From Saccharina japonica (lineage: Eukaryota > Sar > Phaeophyceae > Laminariales > Laminariaceae), in NCBI GenBank assembly GCA_008828725.1, contig MEHQ01003854.1, positions 162,652 to 226,651 on the forward strand: DNA of 64,000 bases, read 5' to 3'. Under the pieces are notes generated by a model. It did not search any database and was not told where the DNA came from. It was given only the letters and a program-made list of their open reading frames with translations. Made by a program: the position numbers and the translations under genes. Shown here one piece after another: positions 10,497 through 21,897 of the stretch. Every line of letters starts with the position of its first letter. Position 1 is the stretch's first letter.

Positions 10497-11256
10497 GGGG
10501 GGAGGGGGGGGGTATGTGTGTGTGGGTATTGACTGTGGGGGATACACTTATGAATGTGTGTGCGGGTATATTATGTGGTGTATGTACTTACTGCTGTAAT
10601 AGCTCACTTTCATGTCGTCACTCACACTGAGTCAATGGGAAAACATTACCGGGTAATTATTATGATTTCGTAGCGTAGTGTGCGGGACTTACACACAACT
10701 ATAACTTTTAAATAGTAGATAATGTAATAGTAGACTATTACAAGCAGTACGTTTTGGACTAGATGTGGTGAGGACGATTCGACTGGAGACGGCGAGACCT
10801 AGAAACAATTTGCAATAATGTGGGTGGTCTGTGATCACGCACGCCGCGTCGTCTATTAATAATAGGAAAATAGAGTTATCGCATACCGGTACTATACAGG
10901 AGTCTGTACATGTGTCCAAAACACAAACGAGAATAAGTAACTCATCACATACATACATTGCTGCGCGCGCGGGTGGTCCATCTCCCCACACCACGTTTTG
11001 GTTCGGACACATCTATCTCCAACAATATAATAATAATAATATCATCTCACCACCAGCCCGGCGGGCTGCTTCCGTTGGTGCGTGGCCGACGCTCTCTGCT
11101 TGTTTTATGTGTATGTACGCCTACTTACTTCTGCACAAACAGTAGGTATAGGCGCATACACCTTAATCTGATTATAATTACAAGCAAAAAAGTGTTTACA
11201 CAGCACATAGCCCCCAACACAGAACAAAGGAGGGAGATATTCATTACATACGAAGT

Positions 11257-11362
11257 AGGACCATACATAGTAAATAGGACCTACCTATGGTAGACGCAAA
11301 AACCTATATATGTCCCTATTTTCACAATATTGGGTCCTATTTACTATTAATAGGGGGCCCCG
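11257..11362. mobile_element. MITE family A (copy 1)
   Basis: It runs from GGACCATACATAGTAAATAG to GGGTCCTATTTACTATTAAT and AGGGGGCCCC. The right arm carries an extra TTAATAG compared with the CTATAGG/CTATGG of other family members. It is duplicated at 36,529-36,634. Confidence 0.75.
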
Positions 11363-11470
11363 GATTACCACACTGCAGAATACAGAAACACCTACGTATA
11401 ATACTCGTATGAATAATATGATATTTTACTAATTTGTCCCCAAAACGGGAGTATCCTAAAGGGCGGGTTA

Positions 11471-11562
11471 TTAAGGGGCTTAAAACCCGGTCCTATGTTT
11501 TTGGGGACAAAGTACTTGGAATTAGTGTCTGTGGAATAAGTTTTGCGGTTCTGAAAAGGGCT
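11471..11562. mobile_element. MITE family C (copy 1)
   Basis: TTAAGGGGCTTAAAACCCGG, TTTTTGGGGACAAAGTACTT and GGAATTAGTGT lead to TTTTGCGGTTCTGAAAAGGG. This is the reverse orientation of the unit at 1,769. It is duplicated at 36,743-36,834. Confidence 0.65.
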
Positions 11563-11969
11563 TGATAATAATTATTATGCTTGCCATCCGACAATGTGTA
11601 GTGTTGTTCCAAAAAAGACTGAGGGAACAGAAAGTGAAGAACTCTCCAGATCAAAAGCGTAGCAGCAGTATCATGCGACAAATCAAAACCGACAAGACGC
11701 AAATAGAAGGCTACCACATCAAACGTCCTTCTATCTCATCCACCACAAAACGACCAACCCCCCCCCCCCATGCACTCCCGAACAAGTATTTACCAAAGAC
11801 CCGCTGTCCATAAATGGCTGGTTTATAACTGCTACGCGCATGTTTCGACGCGCAGAAGGCAGTGCTGTGTTGCTGGTCTACACTGCAATCGGTAGTACCT
11901 AGGAGAGAGTATCTGCCGTCTTGCTCTCTCTGTAACTCTTCTACCTTCTCCAACCCTTCCCTCCAAATA

Positions 11970-12127
11970 CTACTTACTACTCCTACTACTACTCCTACTA
12001 CTCCTCCTCCTCCTCCTCCTACTACTACTACTTCCCGTAACCCTGAAAAGGGCTTAATAATTGGTCCCACGCATTTTTGGGGAGCTACTCGTACCTGGAA
12101 TTAGTGTGGAATGCGTTTTGCATTGCT
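11970..12127. repeat. CTC/CTA triplet repeat plus family C MITE
   Basis: A CTACTACTCCTCC triplet tract at about 11,970-12,032 is followed by a degraded family C element (CTGAAAAGGGCTTAATAATT, GGTCCCACGCATTTTTGGGG, GGAATTAGTGTGGAATGCG). Copy 2 (37,242-37,405) differs by several triplets and a short insertion next to the tract, as expected for slippage. Confidence 0.6.
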
Positions 12128-12806
12128 GACTTGTTCATCAGTACACCCAGTCAGTGTCTGTCCTGATTCATTCCTAATCCTATTATTTATAGCAGAAAAT
12201 AAATACTGGTACAAATAATTATATGTGGTCACAGACTGAGACAGGAAAACCAAAACAAACCGGAAGCAAATGAATGGGTAAAGCAAGCGAAACGCCAACA
12301 ACGTACCGGGTACGATAACACAACGACAAATTTTAAAACAAGCCAAACCAAGCAACATATGAACGAAAATAAAATAAAAACGAATTATGAAATTACACAG
12401 AATACAAATAACCACGCAAGGAGACATAAACGCTCCTATAAATACTACTGTGTAGAAGAAAAGCATAACATATTATACGTGCCCAAGAGGAACAGATAAC
12501 TGCTGCGCGGGCGAGGCAACACGAAGAAGGCTAATTATGTTTCTGCACCACTACGATGGGGGGAGGAGCTGCGGACCAGACGCTAGGTAGGATGATATCA
12601 AAGAGGGGGGAGTGATATCATATCATCACGTAGTCGAGTTTTTTTGTCGGCTGTGTGTTCGCTGTTCGTTTTGTTGTGAGAACAACACTGAACACAACCA
12701 CACCCCGAGCATAGGGCCAGCCGCCGCAGCCAGCACAGCAGCAGCACAGCAGTTACTTAGTAGTAGCATGTAGTGGCGTGCACACCGATCACACATACAT
12801 ACATAC

Positions 12807-13253
12807 CAGGGCATTCATTAGTGGGTCGGGGTCTGTTGCGCGCAGCGCAACAGGCGACTCAAGGAGTGTTGCGCGCACCGCAACACGCCTGAGGCGCGTG
12901 TTGCGCGCCGCAGGCGCCGCAAGCCCCGACCACCCCCCCCCCCCCGCCGCCGCCGGAGGTGAAAAAAGCGAAAAAAGCGAAAAAATGGCGATCTTTGGGC
13001 GAATGTACGCCTAAAAAGCCTAAAAGATGTCCAATTACGACTATTTATCAAGAAAAAAAGACCCCCAAATTTTTTTCTCGGCCCCGGCGAGAAAAAAACG
13101 CGCAACAATTTTTTTTGCCTGCGGCGAAAATGTTGCGCGCCCAAAAACGCGTGTTGCGCTGCGCGCAACTAGCCTCGGCGACTGTTGCGCAAAACCGTTA
13201 TTTTGGCCAAATGTTGCGCCAGCGCAACAGCCCAACACCTAATTAATGCCCTG
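12807..13253. mobile_element. Non-autonomous hAT-like element (copy 1)
   Basis: Termini are CAGGGCATTCATTAGTGGG at the left and the inverse of CAGGGCATTAATTAGGTG at the right. Both continue into CTGTTGCGC. The element is flanked by the 8-bp direct repeat ATACATAC at 12,799-12,806 and 13,254-13,261. CAGGG ends with 8-bp target duplications are the hallmark of the hAT superfamily. Inside are many TTGCGC palindromes and AAAAAAGCG repeats but no transposase frame. The flank is CATA-rich, so the target duplication is slightly ambiguous. Confidence 0.8.
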
Positions 13254-13365
13254 ATACATACATGTATGTGTGCCTCTGCGTGCCCATATATACCCGTGTA
13301 TACACTCGTATATAGCAAAAATAATGTTTTAAATCTAAAATACATCACATCATCGGTGTACTCGT

Positions 13366-14222
13366 ATGCATCCAGGAGATATCATACGAGTACGTACAGG
13401 GGGAGTATTTCCGTACTACTGCCTGTCTTGTCTGCATACAAGACCAGAGGCAGTGCATTTTGTATTTTACTGGTATTTTACCGCTCCTGGCTGCTGCGCG
13501 TGGCTCACTGCTGCTAAATTGAAATTAGTACCTGGTACGTACGTAGTACATACCTGCGAGTACCGGTATTTGCTATTTACCGCGCGGTTTCCGCGGTATC
13601 TGTCAGCTGCCACAGCCAGCAGCCAGCCCGTGGAATATAATTTTCGTGTCCGTGTCCCCTGTTCCCTACACAAAAACGCCAATCTGTTGTTTTCCACCAG
13701 CCTACACGAAAAGCGATGCGTTTATATCTCTTCGTTGGACATTACACACAACGCCAAGGACGTGCGATCCTGCAAAACAAAGGCTCTACCGGACCTTGAC
13801 TGGCGAGAGAAGCATACGACAGTTCCCGACTTGGTGTTGGTTGAGCTCCCGTCCTCCGTCGCCTGCGCCGTCGTGGGTTCAGATTCCGGGGGACATTTTT
13901 GGCCTGCTGACAAGAAGAGTCGGTCACAGCTCACAGCACAGCAGGCAAGTCACAACGCATTGCGGCAGACCCGCCTAATAGTTCAAGCCGCGCTGCCCTA
14001 TTTCCCGACGGAGACTCGATATCAGCTCAGGCCTGGTGCGAGCACCGGCGGCCGGTGAGGGCATCGGGTGCAGCTGGGTGGGCACCTACCTCTGTCTGCT
14101 GTCCCTTTGTTTTCGGGAAATCCGTATTTCTGTGCTGTGATCTCTCTCCTCCTCTCTGCAGCGGTAGAGATGCCTGCGCTGCTGTACCGCTCGCCCCAGC
14201 TTGTGCAAGCTTGCAATTTTGA
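13366..14222 (+). CDS. Possible two-exon gene, product unknown (copy 1)
   Basis: The longest open frame of the window (230 codons, ATG at 13,366) reaches 14,054. There it meets a good donor, CCG|GTGAGG. A 107-bp intron ends in a pyrimidine tract, TCTCCTCCTCTCTGCAG, at 14,161. Joining 14,054 to 14,162 keeps the frame and adds 19 codons to a TGA at 14,220-14,222. The last ~90 residues of exon 1 (from CKTKALPDLDW to QLRPG) look more protein-like than the first part, so the real start may be internal. I recognise no domain, signal peptide or membrane segment. A frame of this length is only mildly unexpected by chance; the in-frame intron is the better argument. It is duplicated at 38,614-39,470. 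Confidence 0.25.
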
Positions 14223-14289
14223 GGTCATATGCTAGCGTCGCACGAGTGAGCCACCGCTGCGAAATCTTGGCCTTAGTGCAGGGGGCGCT

Positions 14290-14350
14290 TGTGCTTTTGC
14301 TGCTGCTGCCGCCGCTGCTGCTGCTGCTGCTGTTGTTGCTGTTGCAGCTG
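14290..14350. repeat. CTG triplet repeat (copy 1)
   Basis: Interrupted CTG/CTT/CCG triplets. The minus strand reads as poly-glutamine within a 155-codon frame, but the tract alone explains that frame. A second CAG tract in the opposite sense lies at 14,830-14,866. The copies at 39,538-39,598 and 40,078-40,114 are unchanged or nearly so. Confidence 0.8.
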
Positions 14351-14399
14351 TCGCTGGGTGCGTAGTTGGTGTGCCCTGTGGGTCGTGATGTTTGTCAAC

Positions 14400-16340
14400 C
14401 AAGGGTGCTTCGAGGACCCTGTTGGCTGTTGGTTCAATGACGATTTACAGAAGCAGTTGTAGCCGTGCTGTAGATGAAAATGCCGCCAAGCCCGGCACTC
14501 GTACGACGAGTAGTAATACCTGGTACTGGTACACGTGTTCCCTGGTCCCTTCTGCTCCAGCAGAACCGTTTCTGTCTTGCTAGCTGTGTTGGTTGTGAGC
14601 ATCGCTTGAGATGCTTGACAAAAGGCGAAGCTCGCCCCCACCCCCCCCCCACCAAGCCATACCTGTAAAACACTTCGATGCCCCCCCTTTGGCCTGTGTG
14701 TGCTTGTGGCTTTTGCTTCTGTTGCGTTTTTTTTAATCACAGGAAGAGCCTAAAAAAACAACTACGATTGAGTACGAGCGCTCTCTGCTGTTGTACGTGT
14801 AGGTCGAACAGAAAACCAAATCAACGCCACAGCAGAAGCAGCAGCAGCAGCAGCAGCAGCAGCCAGCATTGCCAGCTGGCTCTTGCTCTTGGTGAGAGGG
14901 AGAGAGGAAAACGCAGCGAGAAGCCCGCAACTTCATTTATTTTGCTGAAATTCTTGAAGCGTCCCGACGGGAGAGAGTGGAGAGGGTGCTTTAGGCTAAG
15001 CTTGCAGACAGAGCCGGGCAAAGGGAGGGACAGGCTTGGAGCGCGATGGCCGACAGAGGTGGGTCGTATTTTTTTGTTGTTGTTGTGTTCGTACGAAATT
15101 ATTTTTTGTACCAGGTTATAAGTCTATACCAGTTCTATACCTGGTACTATTTTTGACTCGTTTTATGGACTCCACTCCGGATGTGACGGCAAAACACTTG
15201 GTTATATAGAGTTAGGTTTTAGGATCCTTTTCAGTGCGGCGGTACATACGATTATTATATCGGTACCAGAGGTACATCGTGGTATGTAAATACCGGTACA
15301 AACAGAATGCCGAACGGACTGCATATTTGGGGAAGTGTTCACACATGCATCCTTTGTTATCGTATGCTGTGTTGTTGTCGTTGGTGGTGTAGAGTACATA
15401 CCATTACCACTGCTGCTGCAGTGCTTAGCGACTGACTGCGTTGTATTTTATACTCGTACCGGAACTTGGCACATGGGTGTATACCTGGTAAGCAACCGAC
15501 CTTGGCATACACAGGACGATAGTGCAGCATACCAGAGGTTAGGTATGAATACCGGTACGTATATACGATTAATTAAGTACCGCTGCACCCATGCTCGTAT
15601 GTATATTACGCGTATTATACGTACTCCTTAAATGTGATGCCGGTACGTAAGTATTTCTGTACCCAACGTATCATACACGTATCGTATGTTGTGAATACGT
15701 ATCATACGTGGAGAGGCGTGTTGCTGCTCCCGTGATCATACATCGATAAAGATGTTTGTGCCGGTGGGTGGGTGATGATGCCTTCGACCGCGCTTATACG
15801 TAGTAGTTGCCAGACAGAACTAAGGGCTGGGCACTGGCAGCCTCATTCGGTAGAGATTGCACTGACTCTGTCAGCAGTCAGTATACTGGATTGTATCAGT
15901 GTACTGATAGTCGCGCAGGCGCATCATAAAACACTCTGATACTACGGGCTGTGCCCGTGTTTTGGAGGGTCTTAGTCATAACTCGTAGCCCACACGTACT
16001 CGTATATAGCCCTGATATATAATATTTCCCCGTGACGGCTATCCTTGGGACACGGGATGGTGTACATAGTAGCAGGCTCTCACCAGCAAACAAACCACAA
16101 TAAAGCCCCAAGACCCCCCTCTCCTCTCTCTCTCTTCGTTCCTCTCTCCTTTCGAAACGATTTTTGAGACGAGACCTAATCGCACACCGGGCATGCAAAT
16201 AGTACTCTGTACACCTCCACCGTGCTCCTGATCAAAGCACTGATCACTGACATACCTGGTAGGGTTAGGGTTCGGGTCGGGTGGTTCGGCTTTAGGCGCA
16301 GGCAGGCACACGGCCACAACCCCTGGCACCCTGATCTAAT
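14400..16340. other. No supportable gene
   Basis: The stretch holds frames up to about 147 codons that overlap on both strands and are dominated by CAG/CTG tracts. Repeated short words such as ACCTGGTA, TACGTA and CCGGTAC occur near 14,518, 15,110, 15,135 and 15,485. A telomere-like GTAGGGTTAGGGTTCGGG lies at about 16,258. I see no gene. Confidence 0.4.
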
Positions 16341-16344
16341 CCAG

Positions 16345-17827
16345 CCAAATCGAGGGTTTCCACCACATGGCCACAGCAAAGAAAAAAGTACCCTATTAAT
16401 AGTACGGGGGGCCATCGTACATGGACCAAATATTGTTAGTAAAAACACGTAAATATATTGGTTTTTGTCTATACTACTGTAGGTCCCCTATAATATAAAA
16501 GCAGGATATTCCGAAGGGTGTACAATCTTGTGTACCCGGTGTGTGAATCAGGGCCGCCGAAGTTTGATGGTTTTCCGTAATATTGCGTAGCTCAGGCGTT
16601 TTCCTTAGGCGTGCGTATGCTACCAAATATAATTAAGATTACGCACGCCTAATAAGAAACACGCATGAGCTACGCAATATTACGGAAAACCATCAAACTT
16701 CGGCGGCCCTGATTCGCACACCGGGCACAGCGCCTATACGTGAGGAACTTTTATTTAAGGACGGGCCAATCATAGGCTGTTCGAGCAGTATACTAAGACC
16801 AATCACATACGAGTTTTATAAGGATTACGTAAGGACGGGCGGTGGTGATTGGTGGCCGCTGACAAGCCTGACAGTCTCGGCGCTGCCAGGAGGCGAGACG
16901 TGCGGCTATGCGAGACAGACAGATAGCGCTGTTGCAAGCCGGATATTTGGACAATCGCCCTCGCAGAGGGCGGCCCAGCACCCTCGTGGTGTGGCGGTAT
17001 TTCCCGCCTGTAGTATGTTTCTAGTTGTGTTCTTGGGGCCCTGCGCTCTGTCCCTTTGAGAGGGTCGAAAGTCAGGGCCGGCGCAGGCTGCTCTGCCCCT
17101 ACACGTACCATCTGCCCAGAGGCCAGATGCACAAGCTTTTGAGTGCGGGCGCGTAGCCACACCACAACAATCCCAGCACCAGACTACATAACCAGCAGCA
17201 GTAGCTTTGTCTCTGTGGATTCGAGCCCTCTCGGTTACCTGCAGCAGCGAGCGAACCCCGTACTTGCAGTACGAGTACGAGTGCAGAACGGGTTTTCCTT
17301 CAGATCTCACACAGAAAAATATGCCACACTCTGTCCGCAAATATAAGATATTTTTTATACCCATAATAGTACTCAAACAGTCCCTATATTTCCGGACAAA
17401 GGGGTACACAGCACTACCACTCTGTCCGGAAATGTACGAAGTTATTGGTACTCGAATTAATACTCATACGTTCCTTACATTTTCGGACAAAACGGTATTG
17501 CGACGTGGAAAATCAACTCAAACCGAAGTCTAAAACCAAGTTATATGAACCCTCCCCTAGGAAAACATCCCAATAATTTAATGCCTTAAAAAATCATCCT
17601 CAGGTATAGGATCGGAGCCGCACACCGGGTACACAAGATTGTACACCCTTCGGAATATCCTGCTTTTGTATTGTAGGGGACCTACGGTATATAGACAAAA
17701 ACCTACCAGGTATATATTTATGTGTTTTTACTTACAATATTTGGTCCTATATATGATATGTACTATGGTTCCTCGTACTATTAATAGTGTACTTTTTTCT
17801 TTGCTGCGGCCATGTGGTAGATTTGGT
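16345..17827. repeat. Large palindrome interrupted by an insertion (copy 1)
   Basis: The left arm (16,345-16,619) and the right arm (16,640-16,725 plus 17,619-17,827) are reverse complements. Family A MITE sequence is part of both arms, and the innermost arms read GGGCCGCCGAAGTTTGATGG and its inverse. The right arm is split by the 893-bp element 16,726-17,618. The uninterrupted palindrome is 41,602-42,181 in copy 2. Confidence 0.85.
16726..17618. mobile_element. TIR element with 11-bp target duplication, copy 1 only
   Basis: The direct repeat CGCACACCGGG stands at 16,715-16,725 and 17,619-17,629. Copy 2 has it once, at about 41,973-41,983. The ends are imperfect inverted repeats of about 40 bp: CACAGCGCCTATACGTGAGG at the left, and the inverse of CTCCGATCCTATACCTGAGG at the right, continuing into a shared TTTAAGG. 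Terminal repeats with 9-11 bp target duplications are characteristic of Mutator-like elements. No transposase is evident: the frames (up to 167 codons, minus strand 16,906-17,409) have no recognisable domain. It is therefore non-autonomous and inserted after the 24-kb duplication. Confidence 0.8.
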
Positions 17828-18129
17828 AGCACCTACTGGCACGCTCAATCAGTAGATACTTCACGGACATCGCCAGTGTAAAAGCTTCGCCAGTATCCAG
17901 CGCCACGTATAGATACTCCTGTATGTTCATACATGTTCATGTATACATGTTCCTATCATAATTCATCGCTGGCTTGACTCGGTTCGGCTCGGTGCTTTTT
18001 AAATCACGAACACTATTATTATGAATAGAACAGGTTCAGTATGGTGTATGGTACGCCGAGGGCAGAGCAGGGGTTGGTACTTTCTATACGTGTGCATACT
18101 GACTACTGTCTGTACAGTGTAAAGTGATC

Positions 18130-18380
18130 CCTCGATAGTGCCGATATGCGCCCGGCACTATAGCGGCAACCGGCACTACTCCGCATACTACCACACTGAC
18201 TGGTGAATCCTATCTCTGTACCTATGCGCCAGTCAACAATACCGGCACTATAAGCGGCAACCGGCACTATTATACTCCGCACACTGCCACACTGGCGAAT
18301 CCTATCTCTGGGTGCCAAGTGATTCCACAGGCACTATAGCGGGCAACCGGCACTCCTCAACCGGCACTATAGAGGGACCA
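18130..18380. repeat. CCGGCACTATAG repeat cluster (copy 1)
   Basis: At least seven CGGCACT(AT) units with spacers such as AGCGGCAACC, CTCCGCA and AGAGGGACCAC lie in loosely repeated order, with TGGCGAATCCTATCTCTG twice. Related clusters are at 24,080-24,330 and 32,140-32,350. It is duplicated at 42,484-42,734. Confidence 0.75.
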
Positions 18381-18603
18381 CCACTGACGACGTACTGCTG
18401 TACTTCTGTACCGGTACTATTCATAGGATCGAACACCTGGCGAGTTGGGACACTGCCATCATTATCTGCAGTTTGGTCGTCATTTCCGTCATTGTTGTGC
18501 TCGTCCTATATTCGTACAGCAGGTATAGACTTTCTTATTTTTGCCTCAGCAGGCTCCATGGCGTTGCGTTGTCTACTCTCCTTGCTGCATTGCAGTATCT
18601 CAT

Positions 18604-18720
18604 GTATGTGTGGTGGTTTTGTGACCACAGAGCTTGTATCGCTCTTATGTAGGATGCAGAATCGGCACGGACACCTGGTGTGCTGGATGTCGGCGGGTAA
18701 GTAGAAATAGTTGTTTGATG
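18604..18720 (+). repeat. Dispersed repeat E
   Basis: It carries GTGGTTTTGTGACCACAGAG (itself a small palindrome), then TAGGATGCAGAATCGGCACG, GGTGTGCTGGATGTCG and GACGGGTA-like sequence. The same series occurs at 21,898-22,062 (with an inverted second half), 23,826-23,877, 28,981-29,040 and 29,205-29,400. The class is unknown. Confidence 0.6.
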
Positions 18721-19813
18721 TGGACAGCACACACCATGCACACAAATTGCAAATTGGCACATCATTGGCACCTCTCTGCCCCTCTCAGGCTCCCACTCGA
18801 ATAACGCCTTCTTCTGTTCCTTGACGGCGAGCCTTTTTTTATAAAAATGTTGAAATATGCCAGCTGTGCCTTTTTCATTTTTAGTTATCTTTTTACGTAC
18901 TTGCATACAAGACGAGCCTTCTTTTCGTCTTCTTTTTGTTCGTTGCGCGCCTTTTCTTTTCTGCGTACGAGCGTGTTGTCGTCGAGCATTTACCGCAAGC
19001 ACAGCACCGCGCGATGGACCCTCCACAAAGCAGCAAAAAGTAAATAATACGTGCAGATCAGAGCGCAACAAGCCCAAACAAGCAAGACAGAGTTGGCGAT
19101 ATAAATGTACGTAGCCAGCAGGTCGTCGAGCATTTATTACAGATCGCTGTGTTCTCAAAACAATTTGAAGAAATTGAAATCTGCACGGCCGCCTACTTTT
19201 CTTCTTACACGGGGGCCCTTTAGCTTTGGCATTTGCAAGTCGCCAGTTTGCACCTAAAATTGTGGACCTCTCTGTACGCTTAACTATCGTCTTGTTTTCT
19301 TCCTTGTTACCAAGCCTAGCGGGCGGCCAAAGCCGCTCGCGGAGCGAAACGTCTTGTTATATATATACTGTACCAGGTATACATCGCAGTTGCTTCGAGG
19401 CGCTCACGAGAAGGCGCCGACCCAACCCGCCGGTATCCCTAACCCTAACCTTAACGCCAACCCTACTGCTGTAGTGCAGGCTAAGGCTCGACCCGAACGC
19501 GGCTTCCTTCGCCGCGCGTTAGGACAATCTGAAAAACGGACCACCACAAAAACCGCAATCATTTATTTGGTACCTCAAGGGTACCTGGTAATTTTTATCT
19601 GGTACGACTTGTGGGTCAAGAACACGGTAAAGGCTATTGGTTACTCTCCTCGTGGCATACCGTTCTATTCGCGTACATGCGTTCGCTGCATTAACCGGAA
19701 CCACCGACAGGCACGAAAAACAAAACTTTCGTAAACCAAAACTTGATACTTATTATAGTACGCACGTGGTACGTACATTTATATACATATACATGCGTGG
19801 TATACTGGTAATC
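18721..19813. other. No supportable gene; telomere-like tract inside
   Basis: Frames of up to 207 codons on the minus strand and 126 on the plus strand overlap and resemble nothing I know. CCCTAACCCTAACCTTAACG at about 19,438 is a short telomere-like tract and explains the PNPNLNANP peptide in one of the frames. Confidence 0.4.
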
Positions 19814-20414
19814 CCCCGGGTTTCAACGTCGGAGGCCTCACCTTGGGCAGACATCTTCTCTCAAGCGGAAACAAAACAGACAGCCACGGGCCCCTTCCTC
19901 AGCGTCACGCGCACCCAACCATATAATGAAGGCACCCGGAACTCCCCTCAAACAGCACGCCTCTCATAACCGAAGACTGTCCTCGTTGCGACATCAGCTA
20001 TTAATATTAATAGTGCTGCTTGAGAACAATAACCCGAGCGAGCAAGATTTCCCAAGCCTGCCCAGGGTATCATTGCCTGAGGACATCCTGGGCAGGCTAG
20101 GAAAACTTGTTTTGCTCGGAGTATTGTTCTCCAGCAGCAGAAGCTGGATGTCGCAACGCGGACAGTTTTCGGTAATATGAGGCGTGCTATTTGAGGGGAG
20201 TCCCGGGTGCGTCGGCCATGTTGGTGCGTCGCGGCGTCGTCGTGTGTTGTATCGGAGGGAATGAAGTGTCGAGTGGACGGTCTTTATTTTATGGTCGGGT
20301 GCGTGTGACGTTGGGGGGCGGGGGCGTGCGCGGGGGCGTGGCTGTCTGTTTTTTTCCCCGCTTGAGAGAAGATGCCAGCTCTCAAGGTAAGGCCTCCGAC
20401 GTTGAAACCCGGGG
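19814..20414. mobile_element. 601-bp foldback palindrome (copy 1)
   Basis: The outer ends CCCCGGGTTTCAACGTCGGA and its inverse open two arms that pair almost to the centre, where CCTGCCCAGG and CCTGGGCAGG face each other at 20,058-20,097. Shared arm blocks include CATCTTCTCTCAAGCGG, ACAGACAGCCACG, CGGAACTCCCCTCAAA/CGGGACTCCCCTCAAA and TTGCGACATC. The right arm has about 70 extra bases of GC-rich sequence. The left arm has a TATTAATATTAATAGT block absent from the right. It is duplicated at 44,148-44,748. Confidence 0.85.
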
Positions 20415-20657
20415 ACAGAGCACGAACAGCACGGACGGGCGTTTCACGCAAGCCTATATAATACACGCAGCGTACGCGTGACACATGGCACGCAGCACGC
20501 CCACGCATAGCTGGTAGTATCGACAACTCGTCTCTGTACAGAGAAACCGCAGGGTTTCGCCGAGAGCCGGTGGCGTGGGTACAGATATAGTCTAATATCA
20601 CGGCAAATATATATCGAAACGTACGTGTTCTCGTGTGCTCATGTGGGAGCAAAAAAC

Positions 20658-20820
20658 AGGAAAGCTGGCCCAGGCTAGATTTCTTATCCGTGAGAGGGTG
20701 ATTTCTACACTAATTTCAAGATAACGACTCTCAAATTTCTTATTTCCCCAAAAATACCAGCCTGGCTTTCTTATTAAGCCTGCTTCTTATTAGGTGTCCT
20801 GTACTGTATACCAGATGGGA
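20658..20820. mobile_element. Short element with TCTTATTAGGTGTCCTGTAC end
   Basis: It shares its right end, CTTCTTATTAGGTGTCCTGT, and inner CAGCCTGG/TTTCTTATT words with the element at 32,886-33,058, but its left end differs (GGCCCAGGCTAGATTTCTTA). It is probably a related or rearranged member. It is duplicated at about 44,992-45,154. Confidence 0.5.
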
Positions 20821-21149
20821 GGGGAAAAAAGTTACCATTTACCATACACCATACCTGGTACGCCAGTAACAGCAGTGTGCTGCTGTTGTAACAGCAGTGT
20901 GCTGCTGATGTGGGTGCGATCGTTTTTTTTTCAGCGCTCGATTTTTCCAGAACGGGAAGGTTAAGGTTGCCAATACCGAACAAGGTCGTATTCGGAAAAA
21001 TTCGGTCGAGAGCCTTCCGAAAATATAATGTTCGGTTTTATACTGTATACCCTTATTACCGCTTTAGTTAAAACGAGCGCTGATAATAACGAACGCACCC
21101 AGTGTGAAGTCAAATGCTCTTTACGGTAACTCCAGAAGTTAACAGCAGC

Positions 21150-21472
21150 AGCTGTATGTAGAGCTCGCGTAAATCTGCCCGCGCGGGCGAACTTTCTTAG
21201 ATGTGCCCGCACTGCAGATAGAGCCTTTCCAAGCACAACGACCAGGTGGCACACCAACCAGGCATGCCTCTCGTTAGGGTTAGGGTTAGAGGTCCTGGTC
21301 GGGGTGGTGGCCACCGTTAGTCGAAGCCAAGAATATGCTCACCGCCCGGAACGAATACCTTAGACTTTCGTGACAAAACCCTACCTCAGTAGAAACAGCA
21401 TCATTTTTTGCGGGCACGTCTGAGAAGTTCGCCTGCGCGGGCAGATTTACGGTTACTGCTATATGTACAGCT
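21150..21472. mobile_element. Inverted-repeat element with telomere-like core (copy 1)
   Basis: The left arm 21,150-21,221 and the right arm 21,410-21,472 pair through AAATCTGCCCGCGC, GGCGAACTT and GTGCCCGC. Near the middle, GTTAGGGTTAGGGTTAG (21,273-21,289) is a perfect short TTAGGG tract, flanked by GACCAGG and CCTGGTC. It is duplicated at 45,484-45,806. Confidence 0.75.
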
Positions 21473-21897
21473 ATGGGGTATGAACCCTCGAAAACATTTT
21501 TGGAGGGTCATACCTCGTGTACCCCATAATGTACAGCAACTCTGTTGCAAATAGTTGCGAGTTTACGAGCATGTGAGCACAGAGGTACAGCAGTATATTA
21601 CCTGGTGTTGTCTACCCGGTACATGTCGACATACTGTAAATGCTGAATGTTGAACACTACGACTATGGACTATTTTTTGGAGGGTCAGAACCCAGAATAG
21701 GTTGGAACAGGACGATAACAACAGGAAAACGCCAACCTGCCGGCTGTATCCAACAGAATCGGTTGATTGGTTGATGCTCAGCAGGTTTTGCGAGATGGTC
21801 GAGTGTCGCACCGGTCGTTTCACGCGTCCGTGTGAAGGACTTTTACCTGGTATACAGCAGCAGTAGCAGTACGTATATATATATGCATCATGTCATG

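Noticed and set aside
10025..10630. 201-codon plus frame
   Set aside because: It runs through the inverted-repeat arm, repeat D and a G-run, and is not kept in the homologous arm at 34,809-35,574. It has no domain.
18535..19158. 207-codon minus frame
   Set aside because: It includes repeat E and a basic low-complexity stretch. In copy 2 a 19-bp indel breaks it, with no sign of constraint.
21273..21289. Chromosome end
   Set aside because: The TTAGGG tract is under three units long and lies between unique inverted arms, so it is interstitial.
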